Notes: a model not told the origin generated them from the letters alone. 64,000 bases of DNA from Nocardioides albus (GCF_014648255.1 NZ_BMQT01000002.1:124001-188000), one strand, 5' to 3'. Shown: positions 24,041 through 33,219, numbered from the stretch's first letter. Program-made: numbers and translations.

Positions 24041-25333
24041 GTGACGACCACCAGCCCCGACCAGACCGGTGCCGGCGCGAACGAGCAGGCGAAGGCGTAC
24101 CCGAAGACGGTTCTCGACTACCTCAAGGCCTGGTTCCACGCGCTGCGGGTGGCGCTGAACCGACCGCTGGCGGCCTACTACCTGCTGCTCACCAGCACGG
24201 CCCTGCTGCTGACCATCGGACTGATCATGGTGCTGAGCGCCTCGAGCGTGTGGTCCTACCAGAACCTGGACAACTCCTACGCGGTCGTCGGGCGGCAGGT
24301 GCTCTGGGTGATCATCGGCGTCCCGTGCGCGTTCATCGCCTCCAAGATCAGGCCGAAGCACCTGCGCCGGCTGGCCTGGCCGGGCTACATCGTCGCCTGC
24401 GTGCTGCTCTTCCTGACGATCTTCCTGGGTCACGACGTCAACGGACAGCAGAACTGGATCGGGGCCGGCCCGGTCAAGATCCAGCCGAGCGAGATCGCCA
24501 AGCTGGCCATCGTGCTGTGGGCGGCTCATGTCTACGCGCTCAAGGAGCGCCGGCTCGACAGCCTCCACGAGGTGCTGATGCCGGTTCTGCCGGGCATCGC
24601 GCTGGCCACCGGGCTGGTCCTCGCCGGCCGGGACCTCGGCACCGCACTGGTCTTCTTCACGATCGTGCTCGGGATGCTGTGGGTGGTCGGGGCGCCCGGG
24701 CGGCTGTTCGGGATGGCGATCTCGATCATCGGCGTCTCGGTGCTGTTCCTGATCAGCACCGACACCGAGCGGCTCGCCCGGCTGACCAGCTTCGCGGACC
24801 CGTTCAAGGACTACCACGGGCAGGGCTGGCAGCCCTCCCACGGTCTCTACGCCCTCAGCTCGGGCGGCGTCCTGGGCCAGGGGATCGGCGCCTCGCAGCA
24901 GAAGTGGGGCGACCTGCCGGAGGCCCACACCGACTACATCTTCGCGGTGCTGGGCGAGGAGCTCGGCCTGGTCGGCACCCTGCTGGTCGTCGGCCTCTTC
25001 CTGACCCTCGCCTTCGCGCTGGTCAAGGTGGCCCGCCAGACCGACCGGCCGTTCGTACGCTACTTCAGCTTCGGTGTGCTGGTCTGGCTGCTCGGCCAGA
25101 TGATCATCAACGTCGGCATGGTGCTCGCCCTGCTGCCGGTCATCGGCATCCCACTGCCACTGGTCTCCTACGGCGGCTCGGCGCTGATCCCGTCGATGGT
25201 CGCACTCGGCGTCGTCATCGGCTTCGCCCGTCGCGAACCCGCAGCTGCCGCGGCGCTGAAGCACCGTAAAGCCTTGGCAAAGGATCGGGCGCGCCAGGCA
25301 GCCGCCTACCGGTCCGCGCAACGCACCCGATAA
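24041..25333 (+). CDS. ftsW: Septal peptidoglycan glycosyltransferase (SEDS family)
   Basis: FtsW polymerises lipid II at the septum together with FtsI. The 430-residue protein has about ten membrane helices and the SEDS family motifs: 'NGQQNWIGAGPVKIQPSEIAKLA', here seen as the segment ending 'IQPSEIAKLA', 'LAGRDLGTALVF', the catalytic loop around 'DPFKDYHGQGWQPSHGLYAL', 'QQKWGDLPEAHTDYIFAVL' and 'PLVSYGGSALIPSM'. GTG at 24041 follows GGGAGG by seven bases. The 50-residue cytoplasmic N-terminus is longer than usual. A repeat array separates it from murD, so it may have its own promoter in 23945-24040, which is also richer in A and T. Confidence 0.94.
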   Translation: MTTTSPDQTGAGANEQAKAYPKTVLDYLKAWFHALRVALNRPLAAYYLLLTSTALLLTIGLIMVLSASSVWSYQNLDNSYAVVGRQVLWVIIGVPCAFIASKIRPKHLRRLAWPGYIVACVLLFLTIFLGHDVNGQQNWIGAGPVKIQPSEIAKLAIVLWAAHVYALKERRLDSLHEVLMPVLPGIALATGLVLAGRDLGTALVFFTIVLGMLWVVGAPGRLFGMAISIIGVSVLFLISTDTERLARLTSFADPFKDYHGQGWQPSHGLYALSSGGVLGQGIGASQQKWGDLPEAHTDYIFAVLGEELGLVGTLLVVGLFLTLAFALVKVARQTDRPFVRYFSFGVLVWLLGQMIINVGMVLALLPVIGIPLPLVSYGGSALIPSMVALGVVIGFARREPAAAAALKHRKALAKDRARQAAAYRSAQRTR

Positions 25334-25346
25334 GTTCTGACGCATC

Positions 25347-26423
25347 ATGAAGGCCCTCCTCGCCGGCGGTGGCACCGCCGGACACACGTCCCCCCTTCTC
25401 GCCACGGCTGATGCCCTGCGCCGTCTGGACCCGAGCGTGGAGGTGACCTGCCTCGGCACCCCTCGCGGCTTGGAGAACCAGGTGGTGCCGGCTGCGGGAT
25501 ACCCGCTCGAGCTGATCCCCCCGGTCCCGCTGCCGCGCCAGCTCAGCAGCGACCTGCTCAAGGTGCCGGCCAACCTGAAGGGCGCGGTCGAGGCGACCTA
25601 CGAGGTGCTCGACCGGGTCCGGCCGGACGTCGTCGTCGGCTACGGCGGCTACGTCTCGATGCCTGCCTATCTCGCCGCGAAGCGACGTCGCATCCCGATC
25701 GTCGTGCACGAGGGCAACGCGATGCCCGGGCTCGCCAACAAGGCGGGTGCCCGGGTCGCCGACCGGGTCGCGGTGAGCTTCCCGGACACCAAGCTGCCCA
25801 AGGCCGAATACATCGGGCTGCCGATCCGCCGGATGATCTCGACGATGGACCGCTGGGCGCTGCGCGCGGAGGCCCGGAGCTTCTTCGGGCTCGACCAGCA
25901 CCGTCCCACCATCGTGGTCACCGGTGGCTCCCAGGGCGCCCGGACGATCAACGACTCGGTCTCCGGCGCCTACCGCACCCTGGCCAGCAACGGGATCCAG
26001 GTGCTCCACGTGATCGGCCCGAAGAACGACCTGGCCTCGCCCGGCCCCGGCTACCACGTGCTCAACTACGTCGACCGGATGGACCTCGCCCTGGCCGCGG
26101 CCGACCTGATGATCTGCCGCTCCGGGGCCAACTCGGTGATCGAGGCGAGCGCCGTGGGAGTGCCGGCCGTCTACGTGCCGCTCCCGATCGGCAACGGCGA
26201 GCAGGCGCTCAACGCGCGGGCCGTCGTCGACGCCGGTGGTGCCGTGCTGGTCTCCGACGCGGACATGAACGCCGCCTGGGTCGCTGCCCACGTCCCCCCG
26301 ATCGTCACCGACCGCGCCCGGCTCGAGGCGATGTCGAAGGCCGCCAGCGACCTGGTGCCGCGCGATGCCGACGAGCGGCTGGCACGGATCGTGCTGGAGA
26401 CGGCGCAGGGAGGTAAGTCATGA
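25347..26423 (+). CDS. murG: UDP-GlcNAc:lipid I N-acetylglucosaminyltransferase
   Basis: MurG adds GlcNAc to lipid I to make lipid II at the cytoplasmic face of the membrane. The 358-residue GT-B enzyme starts 'MKALLAGGGTAGHTSPLL', with the first glycine-rich loop GGGTAGH at 7-13, and has 'VVGYGGYVSMPAYLAAK', 'VVHEGNAMPGLANK', 'VTGGSQGARTINDSV' and the donor-site 'CRSGANSVIEASAVGVPAVYVPLPIGNGEQ'-type region (seen as 'CRSGANSVIEASAVG'). A clear ribosome binding site is lacking before the ATG. It lies 13 nt after ftsW and overlaps murC by ATGA. Confidence 0.95.
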   Translation: MKALLAGGGTAGHTSPLLATADALRRLDPSVEVTCLGTPRGLENQVVPAAGYPLELIPPVPLPRQLSSDLLKVPANLKGAVEATYEVLDRVRPDVVVGYGGYVSMPAYLAAKRRRIPIVVHEGNAMPGLANKAGARVADRVAVSFPDTKLPKAEYIGLPIRRMISTMDRWALRAEARSFFGLDQHRPTIVVTGGSQGARTINDSVSGAYRTLASNGIQVLHVIGPKNDLASPGPGYHVLNYVDRMDLALAAADLMICRSGANSVIEASAVGVPAVYVPLPIGNGEQALNARAVVDAGGAVLVSDADMNAAWVAAHVPPIVTDRARLEAMSKAASDLVPRDADERLARIVLETAQGGKS

Positions 26424-27838
26424 GGGTGCCTGTTCCCGAGCACATCCTGCCGGCCGAGCAGCTGGGCCGGGTCCACTTCATCGGCATCGGCGGCGCGGGC
26501 CTGTCCGCGATCGCCCGGGTCATGCTGGCGCGGGGGATCGAGGTCTCCGGCAGCGACGGCGCCGACTCGTCGATGGTGGCGGCGCTGCGCGAGGAGGGTG
26601 CGACCGTCTACGTCGGTCACGACGCCTCCCAGGTCGACGGCGTCGACACCCTGATCGTCTCCACCGCGATCCGCGAGGACAACCCTGAGTACGTCGCGGC
26701 GCGCGAGAAGGGCCTGCGGATCTATCCGCGCTCGGCCGGCTTGGCCTCGGTGATGGAGGGCCGCCGCGTCCTTGCCGTCGCCGGCACCCACGGCAAGACC
26801 ACCACGACGTCGCTGCTGACCGTCGCCCTGCAGACGGCCGGCGCAGCACCGACCTACACGGTCGGCGGTGAGCTCGCGGCGTCGGGCACCAACGCCGCCG
26901 AGGGCTCGAGCGACCTGTTCGTCGCCGAGGCCGACGAGTCCGACGGTGCCTTCCTGGTCTACAAGCCGTATGCCGCGGTCGTCACCAACGTCGAGGCCGA
27001 TCACCTCGACCAGTGGGGCACCGAGGAGGCCTACCGCGAGGGTTTCGCCCAGTTCGTGGGGCGGCTCGCTCCCGACGGGTTCCTGGTCGCGATCATCGAC
27101 GACCCTGGCGCCGCCGACCTGCGCCACGTCGCTCACTCGCTCGGGCGCCGCTTCATCGGCGTCGGTGAGTCGGAGCTGGCCGACGTACGCGCGGTCGACA
27201 TCGTCCTGGAGGGCACCACCTCCTCGTTCACCGTCGTCGACGGGCTCGACGAGCTGGGCCGGATCAGGCTGCAGATCCCCGGGCGCCACTACGTCGCCGA
27301 CGCGCTCGCCGCGCTGACCGTGGGCCTGCGCCTGGGCCACTCCTTCGACCTGCTCAAGGCGGGGCTGGAGTCGTTCACCGGCACCCGGCGGAGGATGGAG
27401 CGCAAGGGCGAGGCCGCCGGCGTACGTGTCTACGACTCCTACGCCCACCACCCCTCCGAGATCGCCGGCGACCTCGTCTCCGGCAGGTCCGTGGCCGGCG
27501 ACGGGCGGCTCATCGTCGCCTTCCAGCCGCACATGGTCTCCCGCACCCGGATCTTCGGCGAGGAGATGGGCCGCGTGCTCGGTGCCGCCGACGAGGTCGT
27601 CGTCCTCGACGTCTACCTGGCCCGCGAGGACTACGACCCCGAGGTCACCGGCAAGCTCGTCGCCGACGCGGTGCCGCTGCCGCCCGACCGGGTCGCCAGC
27701 GTCTCGGGGCTCGAGGAAGCCGCTGCCGAGCTGGCCCGCCGCGCGCGTCCGGGTGACCTGGTTCTGACCCTCGGGGCAGGTACCGTGACCGAGGTGGGCC
27801 CGATGGTGCTGGCCAGGCTACGTACGGCCGAGCAGTAA
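26420..27838 (+). CDS. murC: UDP-MurNAc:L-alanine ligase
   Basis: MurC adds L-alanine to UDP-MurNAc, the first peptide step. The 472-residue protein has the MurC start 'GRVHFIGIGGAGLSAIARVM', the ATPase loop 'GTHGKTTTT' from residue 122, 'EADESDGAFL' and 'NVEADHLDQWG', and the C-terminal 'YDSYAHHPSEI' and 'AFQPHMVSRT'. The length is normal. The ATG at 26420 overlaps the murG stop and has GGAGGTAAGTC directly upstream, giving a strong and well-spaced ribosome binding site. ftsQ follows after 17 nt. Confidence 0.95.
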   Translation: MRVPVPEHILPAEQLGRVHFIGIGGAGLSAIARVMLARGIEVSGSDGADSSMVAALREEGATVYVGHDASQVDGVDTLIVSTAIREDNPEYVAAREKGLRIYPRSAGLASVMEGRRVLAVAGTHGKTTTTSLLTVALQTAGAAPTYTVGGELAASGTNAAEGSSDLFVAEADESDGAFLVYKPYAAVVTNVEADHLDQWGTEEAYREGFAQFVGRLAPDGFLVAIIDDPGAADLRHVAHSLGRRFIGVGESELADVRAVDIVLEGTTSSFTVVDGLDELGRIRLQIPGRHYVADALAALTVGLRLGHSFDLLKAGLESFTGTRRRMERKGEAAGVRVYDSYAHHPSEIAGDLVSGRSVAGDGRLIVAFQPHMVSRTRIFGEEMGRVLGAADEVVVLDVYLAREDYDPEVTGKLVADAVPLPPDRVASVSGLEEAAAELARRARPGDLVLTLGAGTVTEVGPMVLARLRTAEQ

Positions 27839-27855
27839 CGCTGGGGGAGGCGAGC

Positions 27856-28761
27856 ATGGGGGAGAACGGGTCGGGCGTCGAGACGAGCGAGGGAGTGGGC
27901 GCGCAGATCGACCAGTCGGCGTCCGGGGAGCGCGAGATCGACCTCGGCTCGGCGGAGGCGAAGGCCGGCGCTGAGCCGCGCAACGAGTCGACCCCGGAGC
28001 CGGATGGTCCTGGAGTCGACGCGACGACCCTCAAGAGCCGCAAGGCGTTCGCCCGCCGCCAGTGGCGGCGACGCTGGCTCGCCTGGCGCTATCTCATCGT
28101 CGGCACCCTGGTCATCGCGCTGCTGCTCGGCGGGATCTGGGCGGTCTACTTCTCCACCTGGCTGCAGGTCAAGGGCACCTCGGTGCACGGCTCGATGAAG
28201 ATGACCAGCGCCAAGGAGGTCGTCGAGTTCGCGGCGGCCCCGCTCGGGGAGCCGCTGGCCACCGCCGACCTGGAGGCCGTGCAGGTGCGCGTGCTCAACG
28301 GGCTGCCGATGGTGCGCTCGGTCAACGTCTCGCGAGAGTGGCCCGACAAGATCCGGGTCGACGTCACCGAACGTACGCCGGTAGCGGTCGTCTCCATCGG
28401 CGGGCGACTGCGCGCGCTCGACGAGACCGGCACCGTCTTCTGGGGCTACAAGAAGGCGCCGGCCGGCCTGCCGATGGTGAACACCGTGACCGGCACCAAC
28501 TCCGATGCGCTCCGCGAGTCGGCCGCGGTGGCCTCGGCCCTTCCGGCGGAGCTGGCCAAGAAGGTCGACCACGTCGAGGTGACCACCGTGGACTCGATCT
28601 CGCTCGAGCTGCGCAACGACAAGCGCGTGGTGTGGGGGAGCAGTGCTCAGTCCGACACCAAGGCCGACGTACTGGTCGCGCTGATGAAGGCGGAGCCCGA
28701 TGTGGCCCGCTACGACGTCTCCGTGCCCGGCCAGCCGGTGACCAGCAAGAGCGTCGACTGA
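27856..28761 (+). CDS. ftsQ: Cell division protein FtsQ
   Basis: FtsQ is a bitopic membrane protein that recruits FtsL and FtsB to the septum. The 301-residue protein has a long acidic cytoplasmic tail (1-60), a basic stretch, one membrane helix at about 78-99, then a POTRA domain (about 103-172, 'WLQVKGTSVHGSMKMTSAKEV') and an FtsQ beta domain ('VDVTERTPVAVVSIGG', 'LRALDETGTVFWG'). The extended hydrophilic N-terminus is common in actinobacterial FtsQ. A GGGGGAGG precedes ATG at 27856 at good spacing. The 220-nt gap to ftsZ carries the ftsZ promoter. Confidence 0.92.
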   Translation: MGENGSGVETSEGVGAQIDQSASGEREIDLGSAEAKAGAEPRNESTPEPDGPGVDATTLKSRKAFARRQWRRRWLAWRYLIVGTLVIALLLGGIWAVYFSTWLQVKGTSVHGSMKMTSAKEVVEFAAAPLGEPLATADLEAVQVRVLNGLPMVRSVNVSREWPDKIRVDVTERTPVAVVSIGGRLRALDETGTVFWGYKKAPAGLPMVNTVTGTNSDALRESAAVASALPAELAKKVDHVEVTTVDSISLELRNDKRVVWGSSAQSDTKADVLVALMKAEPDVARYDVSVPGQPVTSKSVD

Positions 28762-28887
28762 TCCTGAGCGAGGTCGTCCTACTGACGGCTCTGCCACATC
28801 GCCTCTACCGGACGGTACGAGATCGGCACAACTGATCCGCGTCCGCGTGTCGCGCCAGTTTGAGGACGTACGTCTGCCTACTGTTCT

Positions 28888-28931
28888 GAGAACGGCGAGG
28901 TTGACATAACTATAACCCTCAGGCTGAGGGT
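28888..28931 (+). promoter_or_regulatory. ftsZ promoter region with 17-bp palindrome
   Basis: A good -10 element TATAAC is at 28911-28916; TTGACA at 28901-28906 is a perfect -35 for a second, weaker -10. Directly after the first -10, centred on the predicted start site, is ACCCTCAG-G-CTGAGGGT (28915-28931), a perfect palindrome with eight-base arms. A repressor or activator bound there would govern ftsZ transcription. The binding protein is not known to me. Confidence 0.6.
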
Positions 28932-28982
28932 AAGGGTTTAACCGGCCGTAAGAACCAACCAGCGATCGAAGGGGCGACCACC

Positions 28983-30209
28983 GTGGGAGCTGCACAGAAC
29001 TATCTGGCGATCATCAAGGTCGTCGGCATCGGTGGCGGCGGCGTCAACGCTGTCAACCGGATGATCGAGGTCGGCCTCAAGGGGGTCGAGTTCATCGCCA
29101 TCAACACCGACGCGCAGGCTCTGCTGATGAGCGACGCCGACGTCAAGCTCGACATCGGTCGTGAGCTCACCCGCGGTCTCGGTGCCGGCGCCAACCCGGG
29201 CGTGGGGGAGAGCGCAGCCGAGGATCACGCCGACGAGATCGAAGAGGTCATCAAGGGCGCCGACATGGTCTTCGTGACCGCCGGCGAGGGGGGCGGGACC
29301 GGCACCGGCGGCGCCCCGGTCGTGGCGCGGATCGCCCGCAGCCTCGGTGCGCTGACCATCGGTGTTGTGACCCGCCCGTTCGCCTTCGAGGGCCGCCGCC
29401 GCGCCAACTCCGCCGAGGACGGGATCGCCAAGCTCCGCGAGGAGGTCGACACCCTCATCGTCATCCCCAACGACCGGCTGCTGTCGATCTCGGACCGCAA
29501 CGTTTCGGTGATGGACGCGTTCCGCCAGGCCGACCAGGTGCTGCTGCAGGGTGTCTCCGGCATCACCGACCTGATCACCACTCCCGGCCTGATCAACCTC
29601 GACTTCGCCGACGTGAAGTCGGTCATGTCCAACGCCGGCTCGGCGCTGATGGGCATCGGGTCCGCCCGCGGCGACAACCGCAGCGTCGAGGCCGCCGAGA
29701 TGGCCGTCTCCTCCCCGCTGCTGGAGGCGTCGATCGACGGCGCCCACGGTGTCCTGCTCTCGATCGCGGGTGGCTCCGACCTCGGTCTCTTCGAGATCAA
29801 CGAGGCCGCCGCGCTGGTCGCTGACGCGGTCCACCAGGAGGCCAACATCATCTTCGGTGCGACCATCGACGATGCGCTCGGCGACGAGGTCCGGGTCACC
29901 GTGATCGCGGCCGGGTTCGACGGCGGCATGCCCAAGCGTCGCGAGGGCCAGTCGGCGCTCGGCACCGTGCAGGGCCGTGCCAGCACCCCGCCGCCCACCA
30001 ACAACGGTGAGACCGCCGCCGTGGCCACGGCAGTGGCCACCCGGCGCGCCGAGGAGCCCGAGGAGACTTCGGCCCCGGCCAAGCCCGCGGCCCCGGCCAC
30101 GCCTCCGCCCGCGGCTCCGCCGGCCGAACCGGCTCCGGTCGCCAAGAAGCCCGCGCCGAGCGTCCAGTACAGCGACGACGAGCTCGACGTCCCCGACTTC
30201 TTGAAGTAA
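28983..30209 (+). CDS. ftsZ: Cell division GTPase FtsZ
   Basis: FtsZ polymerises into the Z ring that organises division. The 408-residue protein has the tubulin signature GGGTGTGG at 103-110, the 'NTDAQAL' loop, '[20 protein letters not shown]' region (seen as '[17 protein letters not shown]') with the T7 catalytic loop, a variable Pro/Ala-rich linker (about 325-395) and the conserved C-terminal peptide [10 protein letters not shown] (399-408), which binds SepF and other partners. GTG at 28983 follows GAAGGGG at nine bases. A palindrome overlaps the promoter region upstream. pgeF follows 11 nt after the stop. Confidence 0.97.
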   Translation: MGAAQNYLAIIKVVGIGGGGVNAVNRMIEVGLKGVEFIAINTDAQALLMSDADVKLDIGRELTRGLGAGANPGVGESAAEDHADEIEEVIKGADMVFVTAGEGGGTGTGGAPVVARIARSLGALTIGVVTRPFAFEGRRRANSAEDGIAKLREEVDTLIVIPNDRLLSISDRNVSVMDAFRQADQVLLQGVSGITDLITTPGLINLDFADVKSVMSNAGSALMGIGSARGDNRSVEAAEMAVSSPLLEASIDGAHGVLLSIAGGSDLGLFEINEAAALVADAVHQEANIIFGATIDDALGDEVRVTVIAAGFDGGMPKRREGQSALGTVQGRASTPPPTNNGETAAVATAVATRRAEEPEETSAPAKPAAPATPPPAAPPAEPAPVAKKPAPSVQYSDDELDVPDFLK

Positions 30210-30220
30210 GGACCCCACGC

Positions 30221-30931
30221 TTGTACAGCTTCCGAGCCTCAGCAGGCCTCGTCGACCTGGCGTTCACCGACAGGTACGGCGGGGTCAGCCGTGCTCCGTA
30301 CGCCGAGCTCAACCTGGCTGTCAACGGCTCCGACTCGGCGGAGGCGAAGGCCGAGAACCATCGTCTGCTGCTGGCCGACTTCGCCGACGGCGCACCCTAC
30401 GCCGACCTCTACCAGGTCCACGGCGATGTGGTCGTCGACGCGGAGTGCGGGACCCGTCCCGAGGCGGACGGGATCGTCACCACCGAACGTGACCTGGTGC
30501 TGCTGGTCCGCACCGCCGACTGCGTACCCGTGCTGTTCGCGGACGAGGCGGCCGGGGTGATCGGCGCCGCACATGCCGGACGCAAGGGGATGGCGGCCGG
30601 GGTCGTGCCCGCGACCATCACCCGGATGCGCGCGCTCGGCGCGACCCGGATCACCGCATGGGTGGGTCCGCACGTGTGCGGCAAGTGCTACGAGGTGCCT
30701 GCCGAGATGCAGGAGGAGATCACCGCGGTCGAGCCGGCCACGCGCGCCACCACGAGCTGGGGCACCCCGAGCCTCGACGTGGGCGCCGGAGTGCTCGCCC
30801 AGCTCGCCCGCGAGGACGTCGAGACGGTCGACGCCAGCCGCTGCACCCGTGAGTCCGAGGACCTCTACTCCTACCGCCGCGACGGTGCCGGCATGTCGCT
30901 GGGCGCCCTGATCCGGATGCGGGGTGCCTGA
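30221..30931 (+). CDS. pgeF: PgeF/YfiH-type peptidoglycan editing factor (multicopper polyphenol oxidase domain)
   Basis: The 236-residue protein belongs to the YfiH/PgeF family, found immediately after ftsZ in most actinobacteria. In E. coli the homologue is reported to remove wrongly built muropeptides (UDP-MurNAc-L-Ser products), and laccase-like activity has also been claimed. Family motifs are 'TDRYGGVS', 'QVHGDVVVD', 'RTADCVPVLF' with the conserved Cys, 'IGAAHAGRKGMAAGVV' and 'GPHVCGKCYEVP'. In the HAGxxG motif the residues are Arg-Lys where many homologues have Trp-Arg. A TTG start at 30221 is inferred from AAGGA at nine bases upstream. It overlaps the next gene by one base. Confidence 0.85.
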   Translation: MYSFRASAGLVDLAFTDRYGGVSRAPYAELNLAVNGSDSAEAKAENHRLLLADFADGAPYADLYQVHGDVVVDAECGTRPEADGIVTTERDLVLLVRTADCVPVLFADEAAGVIGAAHAGRKGMAAGVVPATITRMRALGATRITAWVGPHVCGKCYEVPAEMQEEITAVEPATRATTSWGTPSLDVGAGVLAQLAREDVETVDASRCTRESEDLYSYRRDGAGMSLGALIRMRGA

Positions 30932-31635
30932 TGGTGACCACTCGCTCCGATCAGATCGCCGCAGGACTCGCGGGGACCCGCGAGCGGATCGACGCGGCGG
31001 CTGAGGCCGCCGGTCGCCCCGCCGAGGACGTCCACCTGGTGGTGGTCACCAAGTTCTTCCCGGCCTCCGACGTACGCATCCTGGCCGGTCTCGGTGTCAC
31101 CGACGTGGGTGAGAATCGTCACCAGGAGGCAGCGGCCAAGGCGGCCGAGTGCGCCGACCTGGGGCTGCGCTGGCACTACATCGGCGGGCTCCAGTCCAAC
31201 AAGGCGGCCGCCGTGGCCGGCTACGCCGACGTGGTCGAGTCCGTCGACCGGTCCTCGCTGCTGCCCCGGCTCAGCCGCGGTGCTGGCGAGCGCGGCCAGC
31301 TCATCGACGTACTCCTGCAGGTCTCCCTCGACCCGCCCGGCCGCGAGGGTCGTGCGGGAGCGGATCCCGGTGACGTTCGCGACCTCGCTGCTGAGGTCGT
31401 GGCGACCGAGGGGCTCCGACTGAGCGGACTGATGGCGGTGGCGCCTCTCGGCGAGGAACCGGAGCCGGCCTTCGCTCGACTCGCCCGGATCCGGGAGGAC
31501 TTCCTGGTCGAGCATCCCGATGCGACAGTGCTGTCTGCGGGGATGAGCGGCGACCTGGAACAGGCGATTGCCCATGGCGCGACACACGTACGTGTCGGGT
31601 CTGCGGTCCTCGGAGAGAGGCCAACTGTCAAGTAA
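30931..31635 (+). CDS. YggS family pyridoxal-phosphate-binding protein
   Basis: This 234-residue protein is of the YggS/PROSC family, which binds pyridoxal phosphate and maintains its balance in the cell without known enzymatic activity. It has the barrel start 'DVHLVVVTKFFPASDVR' with the PLP-binding Lys in 'VVTKF', then 'DVGENRHQEAAAKA', 'WHYIGGLQSNKA', and C-terminal 'LSAGMSGDLEQAIAHGATHVRVGSAVLG', typical phosphate-binding elements (quoted in parts). The start ATG overlaps the pgeF stop by one base. The ftsZ-pgeF-yggS-sepF order is standard in actinobacteria, though why this gene lies in the division cluster is unknown. Confidence 0.93.
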   Translation: MVTTRSDQIAAGLAGTRERIDAAAEAAGRPAEDVHLVVVTKFFPASDVRILAGLGVTDVGENRHQEAAAKAAECADLGLRWHYIGGLQSNKAAAVAGYADVVESVDRSSLLPRLSRGAGERGQLIDVLLQVSLDPPGREGRAGADPGDVRDLAAEVVATEGLRLSGLMAVAPLGEEPEPAFARLARIREDFLVEHPDATVLSAGMSGDLEQAIAHGATHVRVGSAVLGERPTVK

Positions 31636-31671
31636 TGTCTCGGACAGCAATACTTTGGGGAAGGTGGGAAC

Positions 31672-32157
31672 ATGGGCGGCGCAATGCGCAGGTTCGGTGA
31701 ATACCTCGGCCTGCTGGAGGACACCGGCTACGACGACGATGTCTACGAGGGCGACGACGACGAGACCCGCTCCCATGAGGCCGTCAAGGCGCCGGTGCGG
31801 TCGAAGCAGTCCCGTCCGGCCCCGGTGGCCGATCTGTCCGAGAGGCGACGAGCAACGGTGGTTCCTGCAGTGGCAGAGCTTTCCAAGATCATCACGCTGA
31901 CCCCGACGTCCTACAACGAGGCGCGTCAGATCGGCGAGAACTACCGCGACGGCACCCCGGTGATCATGAACCTCACCGAGATGAACGATCCCGACGCGAA
32001 ACGGCTCGTCGACTTTGCGGCCGGCCTGATCTTTGCTACCTATGGGAACATCGAGAGGGTCACCAACAAGGTGTTTCTCATCTCGCCTGCGAACGTCTCG
32101 GTCACGGCCGAGGCCAAGCAGAGGATCGTCGAAGGCGGCTTCTTCAACCAGAGCTGA
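31672..32157 (+). CDS. sepF: Cell division protein SepF
   Basis: SepF anchors FtsZ to the membrane in Gram-positive bacteria. The 161-residue protein starts with an amphipathic helix (MGGAMRRFGEYLGLLED) that would insert into the membrane, followed by an acidic linker with 'YDDDVYEGDDDE', a basic region, and the globular C-terminal domain (about 70-155) with 'LTPTSYNEARQIGENYRDG' and 'RLVDFAAGLIFATYGNIERV', the core that binds the FtsZ tail. GGGAAGGTGGG lies just before ATG at 31672. In most relatives a small yggT-type membrane gene follows; here the next gene is divIVA. Confidence 0.95.
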   Translation: MGGAMRRFGEYLGLLEDTGYDDDVYEGDDDETRSHEAVKAPVRSKQSRPAPVADLSERRRATVVPAVAELSKIITLTPTSYNEARQIGENYRDGTPVIMNLTEMNDPDAKRLVDFAAGLIFATYGNIERVTNKVFLISPANVSVTAEAKQRIVEGGFFNQS

Positions 32158-32309
32158 GACCTTCGTCACCTGCCCGTGGGCGCCTTGATGCGGTCCGCAT
32201 CTGGCATGTCTATGGACAGGCGCTAGAGTTTCGACAGCATTACCTGATGCCGCCCCCCGGCGGTGCAGTCCGTACGTCTGAGTCAACCGAGTAATGAATG
32301 GGTGAGGTC

Positions 32310-33077
32310 ATGCCGCTGACGCCAGAGGACGTGAGCAACAAGCGCTTTACTCCCGTCCGGCTCCGCGAGGGCTACGACATGGGCGAGGTGGACCAGTTCC
32401 TCGACGAGGTCGAGGCCGAACTGGCACGTCTCACCCGGGAGAACGACGACCTTCGCGGGAAGTTGGCATCTGCGCAGTCGGGTGGGGGTCCGTCCTTCCC
32501 GATGGCTCCCGAGCCGCCTGCTCCTGAGCCGATGCCGGCTCCCGAGCCGGTGTCCCACCAGATGCCGATGTATCAGGAGGCACCGCAGACCGGCGGTATC
32601 GAGACGATCCGGGTCGAGACCGTGCCGGAGGCGTCCAACGCCGCCGCGCGCCTGCTCGAGCTGGCCACGCGCAACCACGACGCGCTCATCGACACCGCGA
32701 AGAACGACGCCGACAAGATCGTCGGCGAGGCCCGCACCAAGGCCGAGCGTCTCGAGGCCGAGTCGAAGTCGAAGGCCGACCGCATGGAGGCCGACGCGCG
32801 TACTCGTGCGCAGATGCTCGACAGCGAGACCGCCGAGCGTCGTCAGCAGCTCTTCGGCGAGCTGGAGCGGGAGAAGGACAACCTGACCACCGAGGTCGAC
32901 ACGCTGCGCAACTTCGAGCGTGAGTACCGGTCGCGTCTCAAGAGCTACTTCACGCAGCAGCTCGACGCGCTCAACAACTCGGCTGAGTCACAGGCGCCGG
33001 TCATGGCCGCCGCCGTCAACGAGTCGGGCCCTGCGCCCAAGCGTCTGCGCTCCATCCTGGGGGAGGACGAGGGGTAG
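32310..33077 (+). CDS. divIVA: Polar growth scaffold DivIVA (Wag31)
   Basis: DivIVA marks curved membrane at the poles and recruits wall-building enzymes. The 255-residue protein begins 'MPLTPEDVSNKRFTPVRLREGYDMGEVDQFLDEVEAEL', here quoted as 'MPLTPEDVSN' followed by 'GYDMGEVDQFLDEV', the lipid-binding domain of actinobacterial DivIVA. It has a Pro/Glu/Met-rich linker (about 58-95) and a long coiled coil (about 110-220, 'AKNDADKIVGEARTKAERLE'). The ATG at 32310 with GGTGAGG five bases before is preferred over ATG 32298. The promoter is probably in 32158-32300. Two hairpins follow the stop, one with a T-run. Confidence 0.93.
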   Translation: MPLTPEDVSNKRFTPVRLREGYDMGEVDQFLDEVEAELARLTRENDDLRGKLASAQSGGGPSFPMAPEPPAPEPMPAPEPVSHQMPMYQEAPQTGGIETIRVETVPEASNAAARLLELATRNHDALIDTAKNDADKIVGEARTKAERLEAESKSKADRMEADARTRAQMLDSETAERRQQLFGELEREKDNLTTEVDTLRNFEREYRSRLKSYFTQQLDALNNSAESQAPVMAAAVNESGPAPKRLRSILGEDEG

Positions 33078-33101
33078 ATCTCCTCGTAGTCAGGCTTCCG
33101 T

Positions 33102-33130
33102 CGGCCGGTCCCGCTTCGCGGGGCCGGCCG
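33102..33130 (+). terminator. Terminator hairpin after divIVA
   Basis: CGGCCGGTCCCGC pairs with GCGGGGCCGGCCG over 13 positions (one G-T pair) around a short TTC loop, 25 nt after the divIVA stop codon. There is no following T-run. Confidence 0.85.
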
Positions 33131-33185
33131 ATGCGTGCGTTCACTGTTGTTTGCTGATCTCTGAGCAGATCGCGTTGTAGCAGGT

Positions 33186-33219
33186 CAGGCAGGTCCTGTA
33201 TGAGGATTGCCTGATTTTT
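33186..33219 (+). terminator. Second terminator with T-run
   Basis: CAGGCAGGTCCT (33186-33197) pairs with AGGATTGCCTG (33203-33213) with one bulge and one G-T pair, followed by ATTTTT (33214-33219). This is a classical intrinsic terminator, rare in such GC-rich DNA. It probably backs up the divIVA terminator 56 nt upstream. Confidence 0.85.
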
